From NCBI RefSeq assembly GCF_007748195.1, contig NZ_CP037920.1, positions 4,229,800-4,293,799 on the forward strand: a DNA stretch of 64,000 bases, read 5' to 3'. The translations under genes and the position numbers were made by a program. This document shows, one piece after another, positions 1 through 9,171 of the stretch. The notes under the pieces were generated by a model. It saw nothing but the letters and a program-made list of their open reading frames with translations, was not told the DNA's origin and searched no databases. The number at the start of each line of letters is the position of its first letter. Within the stretch, counting starts at the first letter, position 1. The DNA is from Gimesia aquarii. Lineage in GTDB: Bacteria; Planctomycetota; Planctomycetia; Planctomycetales; Planctomycetaceae.

Positions 1-1
1 A

Positions 2-82
2 CGTAGTTGGCAGACTGTTTTTCTTCATCAACAGGACTTTCACGAAATGCGACAACCTGTAGATGCGCTCATTCGAGTCTGA
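2..82 (+). CDS. C-terminal tail of a gene entering from the left
   Basis: An open frame enters at the left edge and stops with TGA at 80-82, giving 26 residues that end in PVDALIRV. Of the three forward frames here it has the most protein-like composition; another frame stops at TAG (60-62). No domain can be assigned from so short a tail. It would be the 3' end of a gene mostly outside the window, and chance openness cannot be excluded. Confidence 0.33.
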   Translation, partial: RSWQTVFLHQQDFHEMRQPVDALIRV

Positions 83-223
83 AAATCTTACCATTTCTCA
101 GGATAATGCTTTAAGATTCATGAAACAGTCTGAATCAGCTTTGCCAGCTTATAAAGATGCATCAGTTTTCACTGCGGATTCTTACAAGAAGGGTCTTTTC
201 CTAATGCAGTTCTCATGAAAGAC

Positions 224-232
224 TGATATAAT
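224..232 (+). promoter_or_regulatory. Extended -10 promoter candidate
   Basis: The sequence TGATATAAT is an extended -10 element (TGN followed by a perfect TATAAT). It lies about 70 bases before the likely start of the small membrane protein at 303. No convincing -35 box sits 16-18 bases upstream, as is usual for extended -10 promoters. It would transcribe the small membrane protein and the ketoacyl synthase. Confidence 0.38.
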
Positions 233-302
233 TACTAAGCTGAAAAGTATTCATCCTAACTTTGACTTGTCGATTTCAACTTTCATGCTGAGATTTCATA
301 AC

Positions 303-494
303 ATGATGAAATTATTGCCTGTTGTGTGCTCTGGAACATTCTTATTTTCCGTAACCACAGCCCTTGCGCAAGAAGAAGAGCGAAAAAGTGGTGTCGTTCA
401 ACAATCTCAGACATCTATCTTTGAGTATCTTCTCATTGCGGTCTTATTTGGGTTAGCTTTATTTGCCATCTGTCGAACCAGCCATCGTTCCTGA
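303..494 (+). CDS. Small secreted/membrane-anchored protein
   Basis: A 63-residue protein if translation starts at the ATG at 303 (a second ATG follows at 306; longer forms from TTG 267 or ATG 285 are possible). Residues 1-23 look like a signal peptide ending ALAQ, followed by a short charged linker (EEERKSG). A hydrophobic segment ([19 protein letters not shown]) then ends at RTSHRS, typical of a single transmembrane anchor. No family is recognised. It lies directly upstream of the beta-ketoacyl synthase and may be cotranscribed. Signal peptide, linker and C-terminal anchor in this order are the main reason to believe it is real. Confidence 0.55.
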   Translation: MMKLLPVVCSGTFLFSVTTALAQEEERKSGVVQQSQTSIFEYLLIAVLFGLALFAICRTSHRS

Positions 495-537
495 TTACAT
501 CCTATCCCTTTATCAACAACATGTTGTTTCAGTTCTA

Positions 538-1821
538 ATGCGACCAAAGTTATCGGATATTGAGCGTTCTCCCCGCAAGGTCGTGATTACAGGTATCGGT
601 TTGATTACTCCTTATGGAGTTGATCGGGAGTCATCCTGGCAAAAACTCCTCACAGGCCACTCCACAACACGTCTGTTAGACGATTTATCAAAACAGCTTG
701 ATCACCCCATCGTCGGTAGTGTCATCCCGGAACATCCACTTTCGTCCACTTCATTTTCAAGTAAGCATCCTTTTCTGAAAGAACCTTCTATTACCTTAGC
801 ACTGAGGGCAACAGAAGAAGCAATCCTGGATGCCGGCTTGAATCTGGATCAGATGCCTAAAGAATCAATCGGATGTGTAATCGGCTCCAGCAAAGGGGGG
901 ATGGCCAGTTTTGCACAAATTTCTCATTTACCACGTATGGATCCGGAAAATGCACTACAAGTTCCGGATTCATTCTGGTTGCAGTGCTTTCCCAATGCAG
1001 CCAGTCAATCTGTGGCAGCACACTTTGATTTAAGAGGGGCTGCCTTATCACCTGTTTCCGCATGTGCTACCGGATTTTCGAGCGTAATGAGAGCAGCAGA
1101 ATTAATACGTGATGGCGTCTGTGATACAGTATTTGCCGGAAGCACAGATGCTTCCTTGGTACCAACAGTCCTAAGTTCGTTTCAGCGCATGGGAACTTTA
1201 GCTAAAGATTTTCAATGCCCCCAAAAAGCCTGTAAGCCCTATGATCGCAGGCGAAATGGATTTGTCGTCGGTGAAGGCGCGGGAATTCTCGTACTAGAAT
1301 CGCTGGAACATGCGTTAAATCGAAACGCGATGCCCTATGCCGAATGGTTAGCAGGAGCTTGTGGTTCTGACTCGACACATTTGATGCAATTCGATCCTAC
1401 TGCAGAAAGCCTCGCAAAACTGATTTCTGGACTGCTGCACCGAACCAACATATCTCCATCTGAAATCGATTACGTCAACTTGCATGGTACAGGAACTCAG
1501 ATCAACGATCTCTATGAAACACGTGCGATTCACACTGCGATGGGTTCTTTCTCTAAGAAGATCAGCTGTTCCAGCTTAAAAGGCGGAATGGGACATTTAC
1601 TGGGGGCTGCCGGAAGTGTGGAATTAGGATTCACATTGCTGGCAATGCGGGACAGTCTCGTCCCCCCGACAATTAATCTAGAAGAACCTGATCCACAGTG
1701 TGACCTGAATTATACGCCATTCACAGCCGAGTCCAAAGAAATTAAGACCGCACTGAAACTCTCCTTCGGTTTCGGTGGGCATCTTGTTGCAGGAATCGTA
1801 CGAAAGTGGGAGCGTTCCTGA
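538..1821 (+). CDS. Beta-ketoacyl-ACP synthase (FabF-like)
   Basis: A condensing enzyme of fatty acid or polyketide synthesis that joins malonyl-ACP to an acyl chain with loss of CO2. The 427-residue protein begins with the family signature [15 protein letters not shown]. It keeps the full catalytic triad: Cys176 in SACATG, His316 in NLHGTGTQ and His353 in [10 protein letters not shown]. Length fits FabF/KAS II (about 410-430). I use the ATG at 538; an upstream in-frame start at 463 would overlap the small membrane protein and add residues not typical of the family. No acyl carrier protein or reductase gene is adjacent, so a dedicated secondary lipid or polyketide role is as likely as housekeeping fatty acid synthesis. 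The gene converges on the lipoprotein gene with 9 bases between stops. Confidence 0.88.
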   Translation: MRPKLSDIERSPRKVVITGIGLITPYGVDRESSWQKLLTGHSTTRLLDDLSKQLDHPIVGSVIPEHPLSSTSFSSKHPFLKEPSITLALRATEEAILDAGLNLDQMPKESIGCVIGSSKGGMASFAQISHLPRMDPENALQVPDSFWLQCFPNAASQSVAAHFDLRGAALSPVSACATGFSSVMRAAELIRDGVCDTVFAGSTDASLVPTVLSSFQRMGTLAKDFQCPQKACKPYDRRRNGFVVGEGAGILVLESLEHALNRNAMPYAEWLAGACGSDSTHLMQFDPTAESLAKLISGLLHRTNISPSEIDYVNLHGTGTQINDLYETRAIHTAMGSFSKKISCSSLKGGMGHLLGAAGSVELGFTLLAMRDSLVPPTINLEEPDPQCDLNYTPFTAESKEIKTALKLSFGFGGHLVAGIVRKWERS

Positions 1822-1830
1822 TCATGCAGT

Positions 1831-2454
1831 CTATGGTGTAAATCGAGCTGATTTCACAAAATCTCGAAACTCTTTCTCAACTTTCATTAATTGGTCACGC
1901 GGACCTGTTAATTTGAGATAAAAGTCTCTGGGACTTCGAGGAATCGCAACTCCAATCATTCTCATTCCCGATTCACTTGAAGACTCAACACCGATTCCGG
2001 AATCATACGTACCTCTTAAATCCAGCCAGATGACGTCCGTATTGTCTACTCGAATCGTTTCCTGTGTCGGAGTTTCTCCTGGAGGCAACTGAAACTGACC
2101 TCGCCACCTCTGTAAATTGGCATCAATGCCCCCGCCAACAGACGAAAGAGTTAATTTGACTTTGTCTCCCGCCTTTGGAATTCTAAAACTGGCTGATATT
2201 AAGCCTTGTTGCGCAGGAGATAAGGGAACTTCTTCCCATCCTTCAGGTATGTGAAATTGAATTCCGTCATATTCTTTCTTTCCAGCCACTTGAGTCTTAG
2301 CCATGCTCGGTTTTGGTTGTTCCAGATGAAGCGGTTCAGCTTCGGGGACTGGCAAATCAGAATTTGATTCAGAAGAATCGGAATGGCAACCGTAAAAAAA
2401 CAATATCACCGATAGCTGAAAAAAAACAACTAATAGAAACTGTCGAGAACTCAT
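1831..2454 (-). CDS. Probable lipoprotein, unknown function
   Basis: A 207-residue protein with a hydrophobic N-terminus (FLLVVFFQLSVILFFYGC) ending in a cysteine that could be the lipidated residue; the lipobox is imperfect (FYGC). A Ser/Glu/Pro-rich linker follows, then a globular domain of about 140 residues with GWEEVPLSPAQQG, LDLRGTYDSG and a closing amphipathic helix EKEFRDFVKSARF. I do not recognise a characterised family; the layout resembles conserved planctomycete lipoproteins. The start is taken at ATG 2454 because it puts the hydrophobic stretch at the N-terminus; an in-frame ATG at 2490 is the alternative. It lies 70 bases downstream of the HD-GYP gene on the same strand and may share its transcript. 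Confidence 0.7.
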   Translation of the reverse strand: MSSRQFLLVVFFQLSVILFFYGCHSDSSESNSDLPVPEAEPLHLEQPKPSMAKTQVAGKKEYDGIQFHIPEGWEEVPLSPAQQGLISASFRIPKAGDKVKLTLSSVGGGIDANLQRWRGQFQLPPGETPTQETIRVDNTDVIWLDLRGTYDSGIGVESSSESGMRMIGVAIPRSPRDFYLKLTGPRDQLMKVEKEFRDFVKSARFTP

Positions 2455-2524
2455 CTTCACTTTAAACTCCCAATGCTGTACGGAGAACACAATTTTTGAA
2501 TTCCGTTAATTGGAGTTTAGTCTA

Positions 2525-4183
2525 TCAATTGAGGCACAGTTCATCCAGACTTGAAGTATCATCGTTATACTTTTGTGAAAGGTAGATGATTTCATCCCGA
2601 ATCTCAAAGTAAGCATCAATTACATCTGGGTCCCATTGGAATCCTTTGCCTTCTTTGAATATCGACTCGAGTTTTTCCAGAGGCATTCCGTTTCGGTAAG
2701 GACGGTCACTACCCATTGCATCATAAGCATCTGCTACAGCAATGATACGCGCCATCAGCGGAATATCTTTTCCTTTAAGCTTGTCTGGGTATCCAAGTCC
2801 ATTGATTTGCTCATGATGATTTCGAACACCAGGCAGAATATTCTGCAATTTTTTAATCCCTGATAATATTTTATAACCAATCATGGGATGTTCTTGAATT
2901 TGAGCAAACTCTTTGTCTGTCAGTTTCCCTTCCTTGCGAAGAATTCCATCATCAACTCCAATTTTGCCAATATCATGCAATAGACCAGAGAGATAGATAT
3001 CCTGCAAAAAATCACCAGAGTATCCTAACCGTTTGGCTAATTGCTGAGCAATTAAAGCAACTCGCTCACTATGACCCCTCGTGTAAGGATCTTTGGCATC
3101 CAGAGTCGAAATAAAGGATTTGACAAAACTCAATGTCAACTCTTCCTGTTGAGCAAAGAGATCAACGTTTCTCAAGTGAGTTCCTAAAAACGAAGCAATC
3201 GAATTTAAAAGGCTGGCCTGGATCGTTCCATATTCTTCACTATTGAGCAAATTACAACTTAAAATCCAACCATATGAGTTAGTACCATCTGAAATGGGAA
3301 CTAATACCAAGTTTTTGAGTTCCGGAAACTCAAGTGAAAGCAATGAACTTTCTACCTGATTGATCACCAATGGTTGATTCCAATTATGACCGTCAAACTG
3401 AGCAACAAGGCGCGCTAAATTTAACTCATCAAAATCGACTTTACTGTCTGCCATAAATTGAGACGTGCACTCTTGCCCTTCAAACCAGATCACGTTGGTC
3501 TCTGCTTCGATCAAATTTCCGATTCGATCCAAACATAGTGTTCCCAGTTGTTCTGGACTTTCAGATATTTTTAAATGCTGTGCTACTTCGTGTAATAGGC
3601 TGATTTCCTCGAATGTCTCATCCAGACATTCTGACAGATTATCGACTTCCTCATTCAAATCACCAAGCTGTTGTTCCTCTTCAATATGAAGGATCGCAAG
3701 GCTTAGCAGAGCATGTAACGATTTAATGTCCAAGACCCTTTGCAATTCGATCCAGGAATCTAATTCTTCGATAGCCCATTCTCTTTCAACAGCCGCTAAT
3801 ACCATTTCAGTTAGCTTGCGTTTTTCTTTAGAAAAGACAAAACCAGCGGCTGTAATTTTATGAAAATCATCTTTAATCAATGGAAATATAAAATGGGAAA
3901 CTCCATTCGTACTTTCAGTCAGCGTTAACCCATCCACATTTTTGATTTCGTTCAAAACATCTTTAGGAAAGAAAGGGAGAGCCTGGGTGCTTGTTTTGTC
4001 CAAAATCATCCCCGTTTTTGAATCAAAACAGAACATCGTCAGACCGGTTAGTTCTGAAATTCGCTTCATATTGCTGATAGCAAGCTCAATCTTTGCGTCG
4101 ATTTGCAAGTCGAGCTCGCACACACCACTATGTTTGCTGAAGTTAGATAACTTCTTTAATGAATCAGTCGTTCCTAAAACCAT
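2525..4183 (-). CDS. HD-GYP domain c-di-GMP phosphodiesterase with GAF-like sensor
   Basis: A 552-residue cytoplasmic signalling protein. The N-terminal 130 residues form a sensor-like domain I cannot name with certainty (PocR- or PAS-like). An acidic helical linker (about 165-200) leads to a GAF-like domain (about 200-340). The C-terminal half is an HD-GYP hydrolase: His371 in RGHSERV, the HD pair at 403-404 in LLHDIGKIGV, His456-His457 and Gly464-Tyr465-Pro466, and ADAYDAM near 485. HD-GYP enzymes hydrolyse cyclic di-GMP, using a di- or trimetal centre. The motif usually read DGxGYP is NGLGYP here (Asn461), so activity should not be assumed. It lies upstream of the lipoprotein and downstream of a site-2 protease on the minus strand. 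No transmembrane segment is evident. Confidence 0.85.
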   Translation of the reverse strand: MVLGTTDSLKKLSNFSKHSGVCELDLQIDAKIELAISNMKRISELTGLTMFCFDSKTGMILDKTSTQALPFFPKDVLNEIKNVDGLTLTESTNGVSHFIFPLIKDDFHKITAAGFVFSKEKRKLTEMVLAAVEREWAIEELDSWIELQRVLDIKSLHALLSLAILHIEEEQQLGDLNEEVDNLSECLDETFEEISLLHEVAQHLKISESPEQLGTLCLDRIGNLIEAETNVIWFEGQECTSQFMADSKVDFDELNLARLVAQFDGHNWNQPLVINQVESSLLSLEFPELKNLVLVPISDGTNSYGWILSCNLLNSEEYGTIQASLLNSIASFLGTHLRNVDLFAQQEELTLSFVKSFISTLDAKDPYTRGHSERVALIAQQLAKRLGYSGDFLQDIYLSGLLHDIGKIGVDDGILRKEGKLTDKEFAQIQEHPMIGYKILSGIKKLQNILPGVRNHHEQINGLGYPDKLKGKDIPLMARIIAVADAYDAMGSDRPYRNGMPLEKLESIFKEGKGFQWDPDVIDAYFEIRDEIIYLSQKYNDDTSSLDELCLN

Positions 4184-4738
4184 GAGGCTACTCTCTACTT
4201 TCTAAAGGAATTTTCCCAATAAAAAGTTAGTTCGTAGTCTTGAGTTCGCAAACAAGATTTCTCAATCTGCACTTAAATAACTCATTCTTAACTCAAATTA
4301 GCCATTTTTTTGCCCCAAACACATTGAATTTGCCCACAAGTTCATAGAAAAAACATAGTGAACATCGAGCTAAGTATCTGAATTAAAATAAAGATAATAA
4401 CATAGTCGTGATTAGCTGTTTTATTCATCCCAAGCATAGATATGCACATAAGGCTTTTTTATAAAAATACTTAAAGCATAACGATCAGAAAAATCAAGTA
4501 TATGAATTGCTTAGTTGGGATCGGTGCTCTGTTCACTACGAATTTAGCACTCAAAATGAGAGGCAGACGTATGAGAGTCAGTCTGTATGGATTATTAGAG
4601 ATAATCCGAATTAACAGCCAGAAGTGTAATAGATTTCGCAAACCTCAAAATAAGATAGGGTGAGCGTGCTGAACTATCCAATTCGATAACAGGAAATCAA
4701 TACCCGTCGGCAGATCAGAGATACTGGGGGTTCTGATT
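4184..4738. other. Gene-free stretch with one hairpin
   Basis: A 555-base A/T-rich stretch between the site-2 protease stop and the HD-GYP start, both on the minus strand. It should carry the HD-GYP promoter. A perfect 7-bp inverted repeat, GGATTAT and ATAATCC with loop TAGAG, lies at 4589-4607. It has no T tract on either side, so it is an unproven terminator or regulator site. I see no conserved small ORF or RNA. Confidence 0.4.
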
Positions 4739-5734
4739 TTAAGGATCAGAATCAGTCTTACGATATCGAGCACTCACTTGATTTAACTGTTGTCTCTCTT
4801 TTGGAGTCAATGATTCCAATCCAAATTCATGTACTTTATGCAGCAATAAATCAAGTTGTTTTTCAGCATTTAAGTTTTTTTCTCGTTCACGTTGTTCTTT
4901 CTGAAGCTTTCTTTTTTTCCGCCACTGCTGAAAAAATCCTACCTTTTTCTCACTCATATGACTGCTTGATCGCTCTAAACTTGTATAACCCTGTGAAAAA
5001 TCATAACCGAAGGTAGAATCATCATATGCATCCTGACTGGAAGCCGTTGAAAACTCTAACAAGTTAAGCATCAATAATAATGCGCTAAAAAAGACGACCC
5101 ACACAGCCAAGCTACAAAGGCCTATGACCATTCCAAGCCCGCCAATCCAGAAGCTCACATTAAGCAAAACCATATGTACCACTGTTTCATCAAAGCGGCG
5201 TGATAGAATGATCTGTAAAATTTTTCCTCCATCCAGAGGAAGCACGGGGATCAAATTGATCAATAAAAGAAGCCAATTAATACTAAACATCATCAACAAT
5301 ACTGCTTGTCCAAGATTCTTATCCAGATTGATGTTAGGCAATTTAAATGGATTCAAAGATTGTGATAATTCACCAGACCAGATTACTGCTGGAATTGTAA
5401 TGGCGCAGAGTAGCAAATTAACGATTGGGCCACCCAAAATTGTCATAACCTGGGCAGTAGTGGCATGAGCGGGATTACAGGAAACAAGCCCACCTAATGG
5501 CCATAATACAATCTGATCGGCTTCTCCGCCGGTCATTCGACAGGCCACAACATGCCCCATCTCATGTAGAAAGACACTCAAAAAAAGGATGCTAAATAAA
5601 GCAAAGCCTAAACCCAACGAATAATGAGCCCAAAAAACCAGTAGTAAAACAGGTAAAAAAATACTGACACGAACCTGGGCTAGAAACCAAGTCCCCATCG
5701 GAAATGACCAGTGTAATGGGTTCGAACGACTCAT
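4739..5734 (-). CDS. Site-2 protease family (M50) intramembrane zinc metalloprotease
   Basis: A 331-residue polytopic membrane protein. The zinc-binding HExxH is His57-Glu58-Met-Gly-His61 (FLHEMGH), and the third metal ligand is Asp168 in NLIPVLPLDGGKIL, both within predicted membrane helices. The order and spacing fit the M50B branch that cleaves transmembrane substrates such as anti-sigma factors. After the last helix (about residue 220) comes a charged, Lys/Arg/Glu/Gln-rich cytoplasmic tail of about 100 residues (QQWRKKRKLQKEQRERE), longer than in minimal members. No PDZ or CBS domain is seen. It follows the GAF-domain gene on the same strand (165-base gap). No anti-sigma factor is adjacent, so the substrate is unknown. 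Confidence 0.88.
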   Translation of the reverse strand: MSRSNPLHWSFPMGTWFLAQVRVSIFLPVLLLVFWAHYSLGLGFALFSILFLSVFLHEMGHVVACRMTGGEADQIVLWPLGGLVSCNPAHATTAQVMTILGGPIVNLLLCAITIPAVIWSGELSQSLNPFKLPNINLDKNLGQAVLLMMFSINWLLLLINLIPVLPLDGGKILQIILSRRFDETVVHMVLLNVSFWIGGLGMVIGLCSLAVWVVFFSALLLMLNLLEFSTASSQDAYDDSTFGYDFSQGYTSLERSSSHMSEKKVGFFQQWRKKRKLQKEQREREKNLNAEKQLDLLLHKVHEFGLESLTPKERQQLNQVSARYRKTDSDP

Positions 5735-5899
5735 CTTACAAAAACCTGAGGAATGTGAACCATATATCGCACATATTACGGAAAGCAGAGCCCGTGTTAC
5801 AACTACAGTATTCCCGGCTCATACCAGTATGATACACAGCAAGTCAACTCTTGAGAATTCCACTCTTTTTCTTTAGTAAATCATAAACAATTTAGTAGG

Positions 5900-6400
5900 T
5901 TAAAACATCCCTAAATATTTTTTCTCACCAATTCCTTCAGCAATTTTCTTTAGACTCTCCCACTCGATATCTCCAATCTGATGAGCGCAAGTAGTTGAAA
6001 TTGCTAAGACTCCAACCACTTGATCGTTTTCAAAAATTGGTACAGCATATGATTGTTGTGCACCAAACTTTTTAAGCCATTCAGAAGACCCTTGGAGTCC
6101 GGGGCTCTGTAGTGTCCCAATTGCAGGTTTTCTCTCAACAACGGCTTTTACAATTCCTAAGCCAGTATTTTCCAACGAAACCTGTTTTGTAAAAGAACTA
6201 AATTGTTTACGTACTTGTTCATCCATCTCAGCTACTGCTCGAAACCCTATTTGAATTAGCTGCCCCTGATTATCACAGTGCCATAGACCTATGGCCCTAC
6301 CTTTTAAAAGGTCCATGATTCGATCCAAAACAGGTGCGAACGTTTTTTCTTGAAATGCTTGCTCAATCTGTGTCAGTATCTCATCAATCTGTTCTTGCAT
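5900..6400 (-). CDS. Stand-alone GAF domain protein
   Basis: A 166-residue soluble protein consisting of a short N-terminal helix (QIDEILTQIEQAFQEK) and one GAF fold of about 140 residues. The typical GAF end motif is visible (SYAVPIFENDQVVGVLAIS), followed by the closing helix. GAF domains bind small ligands or mediate protein contacts; no cofactor cysteine can be assigned with confidence. The start at 6400 has an upstream AAGGAG about ten bases away. The next gene on the same strand is the site-2 protease, then the HD-GYP phosphodiesterase, so it may act as a sensor in a small signalling set. Confidence 0.72.
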   Translation of the reverse strand: MQEQIDEILTQIEQAFQEKTFAPVLDRIMDLLKGRAIGLWHCDNQGQLIQIGFRAVAEMDEQVRKQFSSFTKQVSLENTGLGIVKAVVERKPAIGTLQSPGLQGSSEWLKKFGAQQSYAVPIFENDQVVGVLAISTTCAHQIGDIEWESLKKIAEGIGEKKYLGMF

Positions 6401-6509
6401 CTACATTTTACTCCTTCGAAACATTTGATTTCGCACTGACAACACTCTGTTTTCGTATCGCAATATATCTGCTTTAACCAAAGAAGCTAGCCAGCTCCTG
6501 GATAATCCT

Positions 6510-6539
6510 TGAACAAAAGGCTATATAGCGTATACAATA
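6510..6539 (+). promoter_or_regulatory. Sigma70-like promoter candidate for the zinc-ribbon gene
   Basis: TTGAAC (6510-6515) and TACAAT (6534-6539) are separated by 18 bases; a second reading with TATACA at 6532 gives 16. It lies in the 284-base gap between the divergent GAF and zinc-ribbon genes and would leave a leader of about 140 bases before the ATG at 6685. The match is fair, not decisive. Confidence 0.33.
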
Positions 6540-6684
6540 TATCTAGCAGTCTTAATTTAAGTACTTATTAATACATTTCTCGGTGTAATCATATAAAGAA
6601 ACGTTCAACGTCCCAATCTACTGATTTCTCACTGTTTAACATATTCTATACTCTGAAAATTTCAACATATCGGACTACTTGATT

Positions 6685-9171
6685 ATGGATCTTCCTACTT
6701 GTCCCTCTTGTGGTGCATCAGTTCTTGATGAAGACGCGGCAGATTGCCCTTTTTGTGGTGCCGCCATGTCTACGTCTTCTGCTTCAGGAAAGCCGAGTGG
6801 AACTAAGCAGCCATCCCAAGAACCTTCCAATAAGAAAGCTCCAGCAAACAAACGGACAAAACGTGAAACAGTCGTCGACGATGATCCTTTCGACTTGGAA
6901 CGACAACAACAAACAACAAAAGTGATTCCCTTATTGCGAAAGCCTGTTAAAGGTAAAATGTTTCGTGTAGTGTGCCCAATGTGCGACACGCCTGGATTTG
7001 CATCTTCCAAAGTCGTTGGAAAAGAAGTCAAGTGTCGTAACTCAGAATGCTTAGCTCCTGTATTCCAGGTTCCTAATCCAGACACGAAAGATCAAAAGTC
7101 AACTGAGCAGGAAAAACCCAAGGAAAAGAAAAAGTCTAAACTACCTCTCGTCGCTGTTGTGTTAGTGGCTGTTGTGTTATTGGGCGGTGGATATTACTAC
7201 TTAACTCGTGTTCCCGATGGTTCAGAATTGAGTAAGCCTTTTGATCACTCAGCTCTTAAAGATGCATCCAGGAAATCATTCAGCACTCCCACCAATAACA
7301 AAACGAATTCTCCTGATACCGATTCTAGTCTTAAAATTGGATCGAGCAAAACGTCTCCAAAGCCTCAGAAATCTACACAAGCAGTTCAAAAAGAAGCGTT
7401 GGAGATGATTATTGAGCTTTCTCGTGCTAGAAAAAATCGAAGTAAGCCATATAGTAGGCGATTAGCGGCTGAAGCTTATGCACTCTCTGGCGATATTAAA
7501 TCTTCTCAGGAACAGATCGACTACATTGATCGGGTTAGTCCACCGCTGCCTTTTTATAAAATTTTCCCTCTGATCGAAATTGGCTGGCTTCAGTTAAAAG
7601 AAAAAGATAGCTCTGGCTTGAAAACAACGCTGGATCAAACAGAGCAGCTTTCAAAACGAATTCCCGAATATGGAGGGAGAGACACTCTTGACCTTGTTGC
7701 ACGACTTGCGGCATTCTGGATTGCTGCAGGCAAAGAAGATCTGGCTGAGACCTTAATAAAAAAATATCAAAAAAAGGATAGCCTGGCGCAACTGTCAGCT
7801 TATCTGCAGGTCGCTCATGAAACGAACCGATATAATTTTGAGTCTTTGATCGACCTGTACCAAGAATGGAATTCTCCACAATGGGTAGCAGTCACCTTAA
7901 TTCTCATCACCAAAGGTTATCCACAAGAAGCTTTAAACTGGGCTGCACTTGCACCTGAACCTATCGCTCGAACAGAAGCGGTGACAGAATGGGCTTTATC
8001 TCAAGTAACAAGGGCTGTCAGTCAAAAGCAGAAACCAGAGACATCTCTTATTCAACCTGCTGAAACGAAGCTATCTTCAACTGGAAGCGCGTTTATGTAC
8101 GCGATATGCGCACAAAAATTAATCTCATTGAACTTACCCAAACCAGCTGAGATTTATTTGGAAAAATCAAAATCATTTCTTACGAGTACACCAGTACCTG
8201 CCCCCATAGAATTGGGAAATATCAAAGCTGTAAACGATCTAGTTCTCCCTCTGGCAGCCCCTTTAAAAATGTTGGCTGAGACAAATTTGCAAATCGCCAG
8301 TGTCGAATCTAAATTAGGACAAAAGGTAGAAGCAACAAAATTCCTTAACAATGCTGTACAATCAATTCGTGCGATTGCACCAAGTGTTGAAGCTGTTCAA
8401 AGTAAGATAAATGAAACATCGAACTTTAATTTTAAAGATCAAATCAAAGAAGCTCTTAATCTAAGTAGTAATGATCGGGTCAGAAGAGGGATCAACGAGT
8501 ACCGTAAACAATTGCGAAATTTAAAATCTGCTGCAGAAAACAGGCTCGCTCTTTTAGTTCAACTTCTTTCGCAAGCATCTCGATCCCAATTAGCATCGGA
8601 TGCCTGGAAAATTGCTTTGGAAAGCCATGAGGCAACAAACTTAAATCTCAAAGACGCACTTTTGCAGTCCAGCTTGCCTGCTGTCATGATCCAGTCTGTG
8701 GATCAGAGTAACAATGAGTTAGTTGCACAGATCAAAAAGACTTTAAATGACAGTGTTCCTGGATTATCCAAAGAGGATTTGCTGATTCAACAGGTTAGCT
8801 CTCTGGTAAAAAATGGGAGACCAGAGCAAGCGGCACATGAAATTAATCAGTCAGATTTGAAAAAGGCATGGAAAGCACAGCTATCTCTGCAGTTATTATC
8901 GATTTTGATGAATGAAAGCCAATTCGAACAAGCAATTCAGTTTATTACTGCTCTTAAAGATCCGATCTTGCGCGAAGACATGTTGAATACGCTTAGTGCC
9001 GTTGCCGTCATTGAGGGGCATATCTCTGTTATTGAAAAACTTCTAGGGAGTAACCTTTATAGCCCAACTGAAAAGATCTCGGGATATCTCGGGCTAATCT
9101 GCGGTATTCGAGCTCTTCCAAATGAGCAGACAAGTACATCAACACCAAAGGTACAACCGAAAAACTTGTAA
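6685..9171 (+). CDS. Zinc-ribbon, single-TM, helical-repeat protein
   Basis: An 828-residue protein. It opens with a zinc ribbon (Cys6, Cys9, Cys21, Cys24: CPSCG then CPFCG). A disordered Ser/Pro/Lys linker and a second cysteine cluster follow (CPMC then CRNSEC). One transmembrane helix lies near residues 152-173 (LPLVAVVLVAVVLLGGGYYYL). About 600 residues of alpha-helical repeats come after it, resembling TPR solenoids (for example PQEALNWAALAPEPIARTEA). The zinc ribbons should be cytoplasmic and the solenoid outside. This layout recurs in planctomycetes, but no function is known to me. The ATG at 6685 is preferred over an in-frame TTG two codons earlier. It is divergent from the GAF gene. 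Confidence 0.72.
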   Translation: MDLPTCPSCGASVLDEDAADCPFCGAAMSTSSASGKPSGTKQPSQEPSNKKAPANKRTKRETVVDDDPFDLERQQQTTKVIPLLRKPVKGKMFRVVCPMCDTPGFASSKVVGKEVKCRNSECLAPVFQVPNPDTKDQKSTEQEKPKEKKKSKLPLVAVVLVAVVLLGGGYYYLTRVPDGSELSKPFDHSALKDASRKSFSTPTNNKTNSPDTDSSLKIGSSKTSPKPQKSTQAVQKEALEMIIELSRARKNRSKPYSRRLAAEAYALSGDIKSSQEQIDYIDRVSPPLPFYKIFPLIEIGWLQLKEKDSSGLKTTLDQTEQLSKRIPEYGGRDTLDLVARLAAFWIAAGKEDLAETLIKKYQKKDSLAQLSAYLQVAHETNRYNFESLIDLYQEWNSPQWVAVTLILITKGYPQEALNWAALAPEPIARTEAVTEWALSQVTRAVSQKQKPETSLIQPAETKLSSTGSAFMYAICAQKLISLNLPKPAEIYLEKSKSFLTSTPVPAPIELGNIKAVNDLVLPLAAPLKMLAETNLQIASVESKLGQKVEATKFLNNAVQSIRAIAPSVEAVQSKINETSNFNFKDQIKEALNLSSNDRVRRGINEYRKQLRNLKSAAENRLALLVQLLSQASRSQLASDAWKIALESHEATNLNLKDALLQSSLPAVMIQSVDQSNNELVAQIKKTLNDSVPGLSKEDLLIQQVSSLVKNGRPEQAAHEINQSDLKKAWKAQLSLQLLSILMNESQFEQAIQFITALKDPILREDMLNTLSAVAVIEGHISVIEKLLGSNLYSPTEKISGYLGLICGIRALPNEQTSTSTPKVQPKNL

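Noticed and set aside
4731-4751. Hairpin TTCTGAT/ATCAGAA around the site-2 protease stop
   Set aside because: The stem overlaps the end of the coding region and has no T tract on the minus strand, so a terminator is unsupported.
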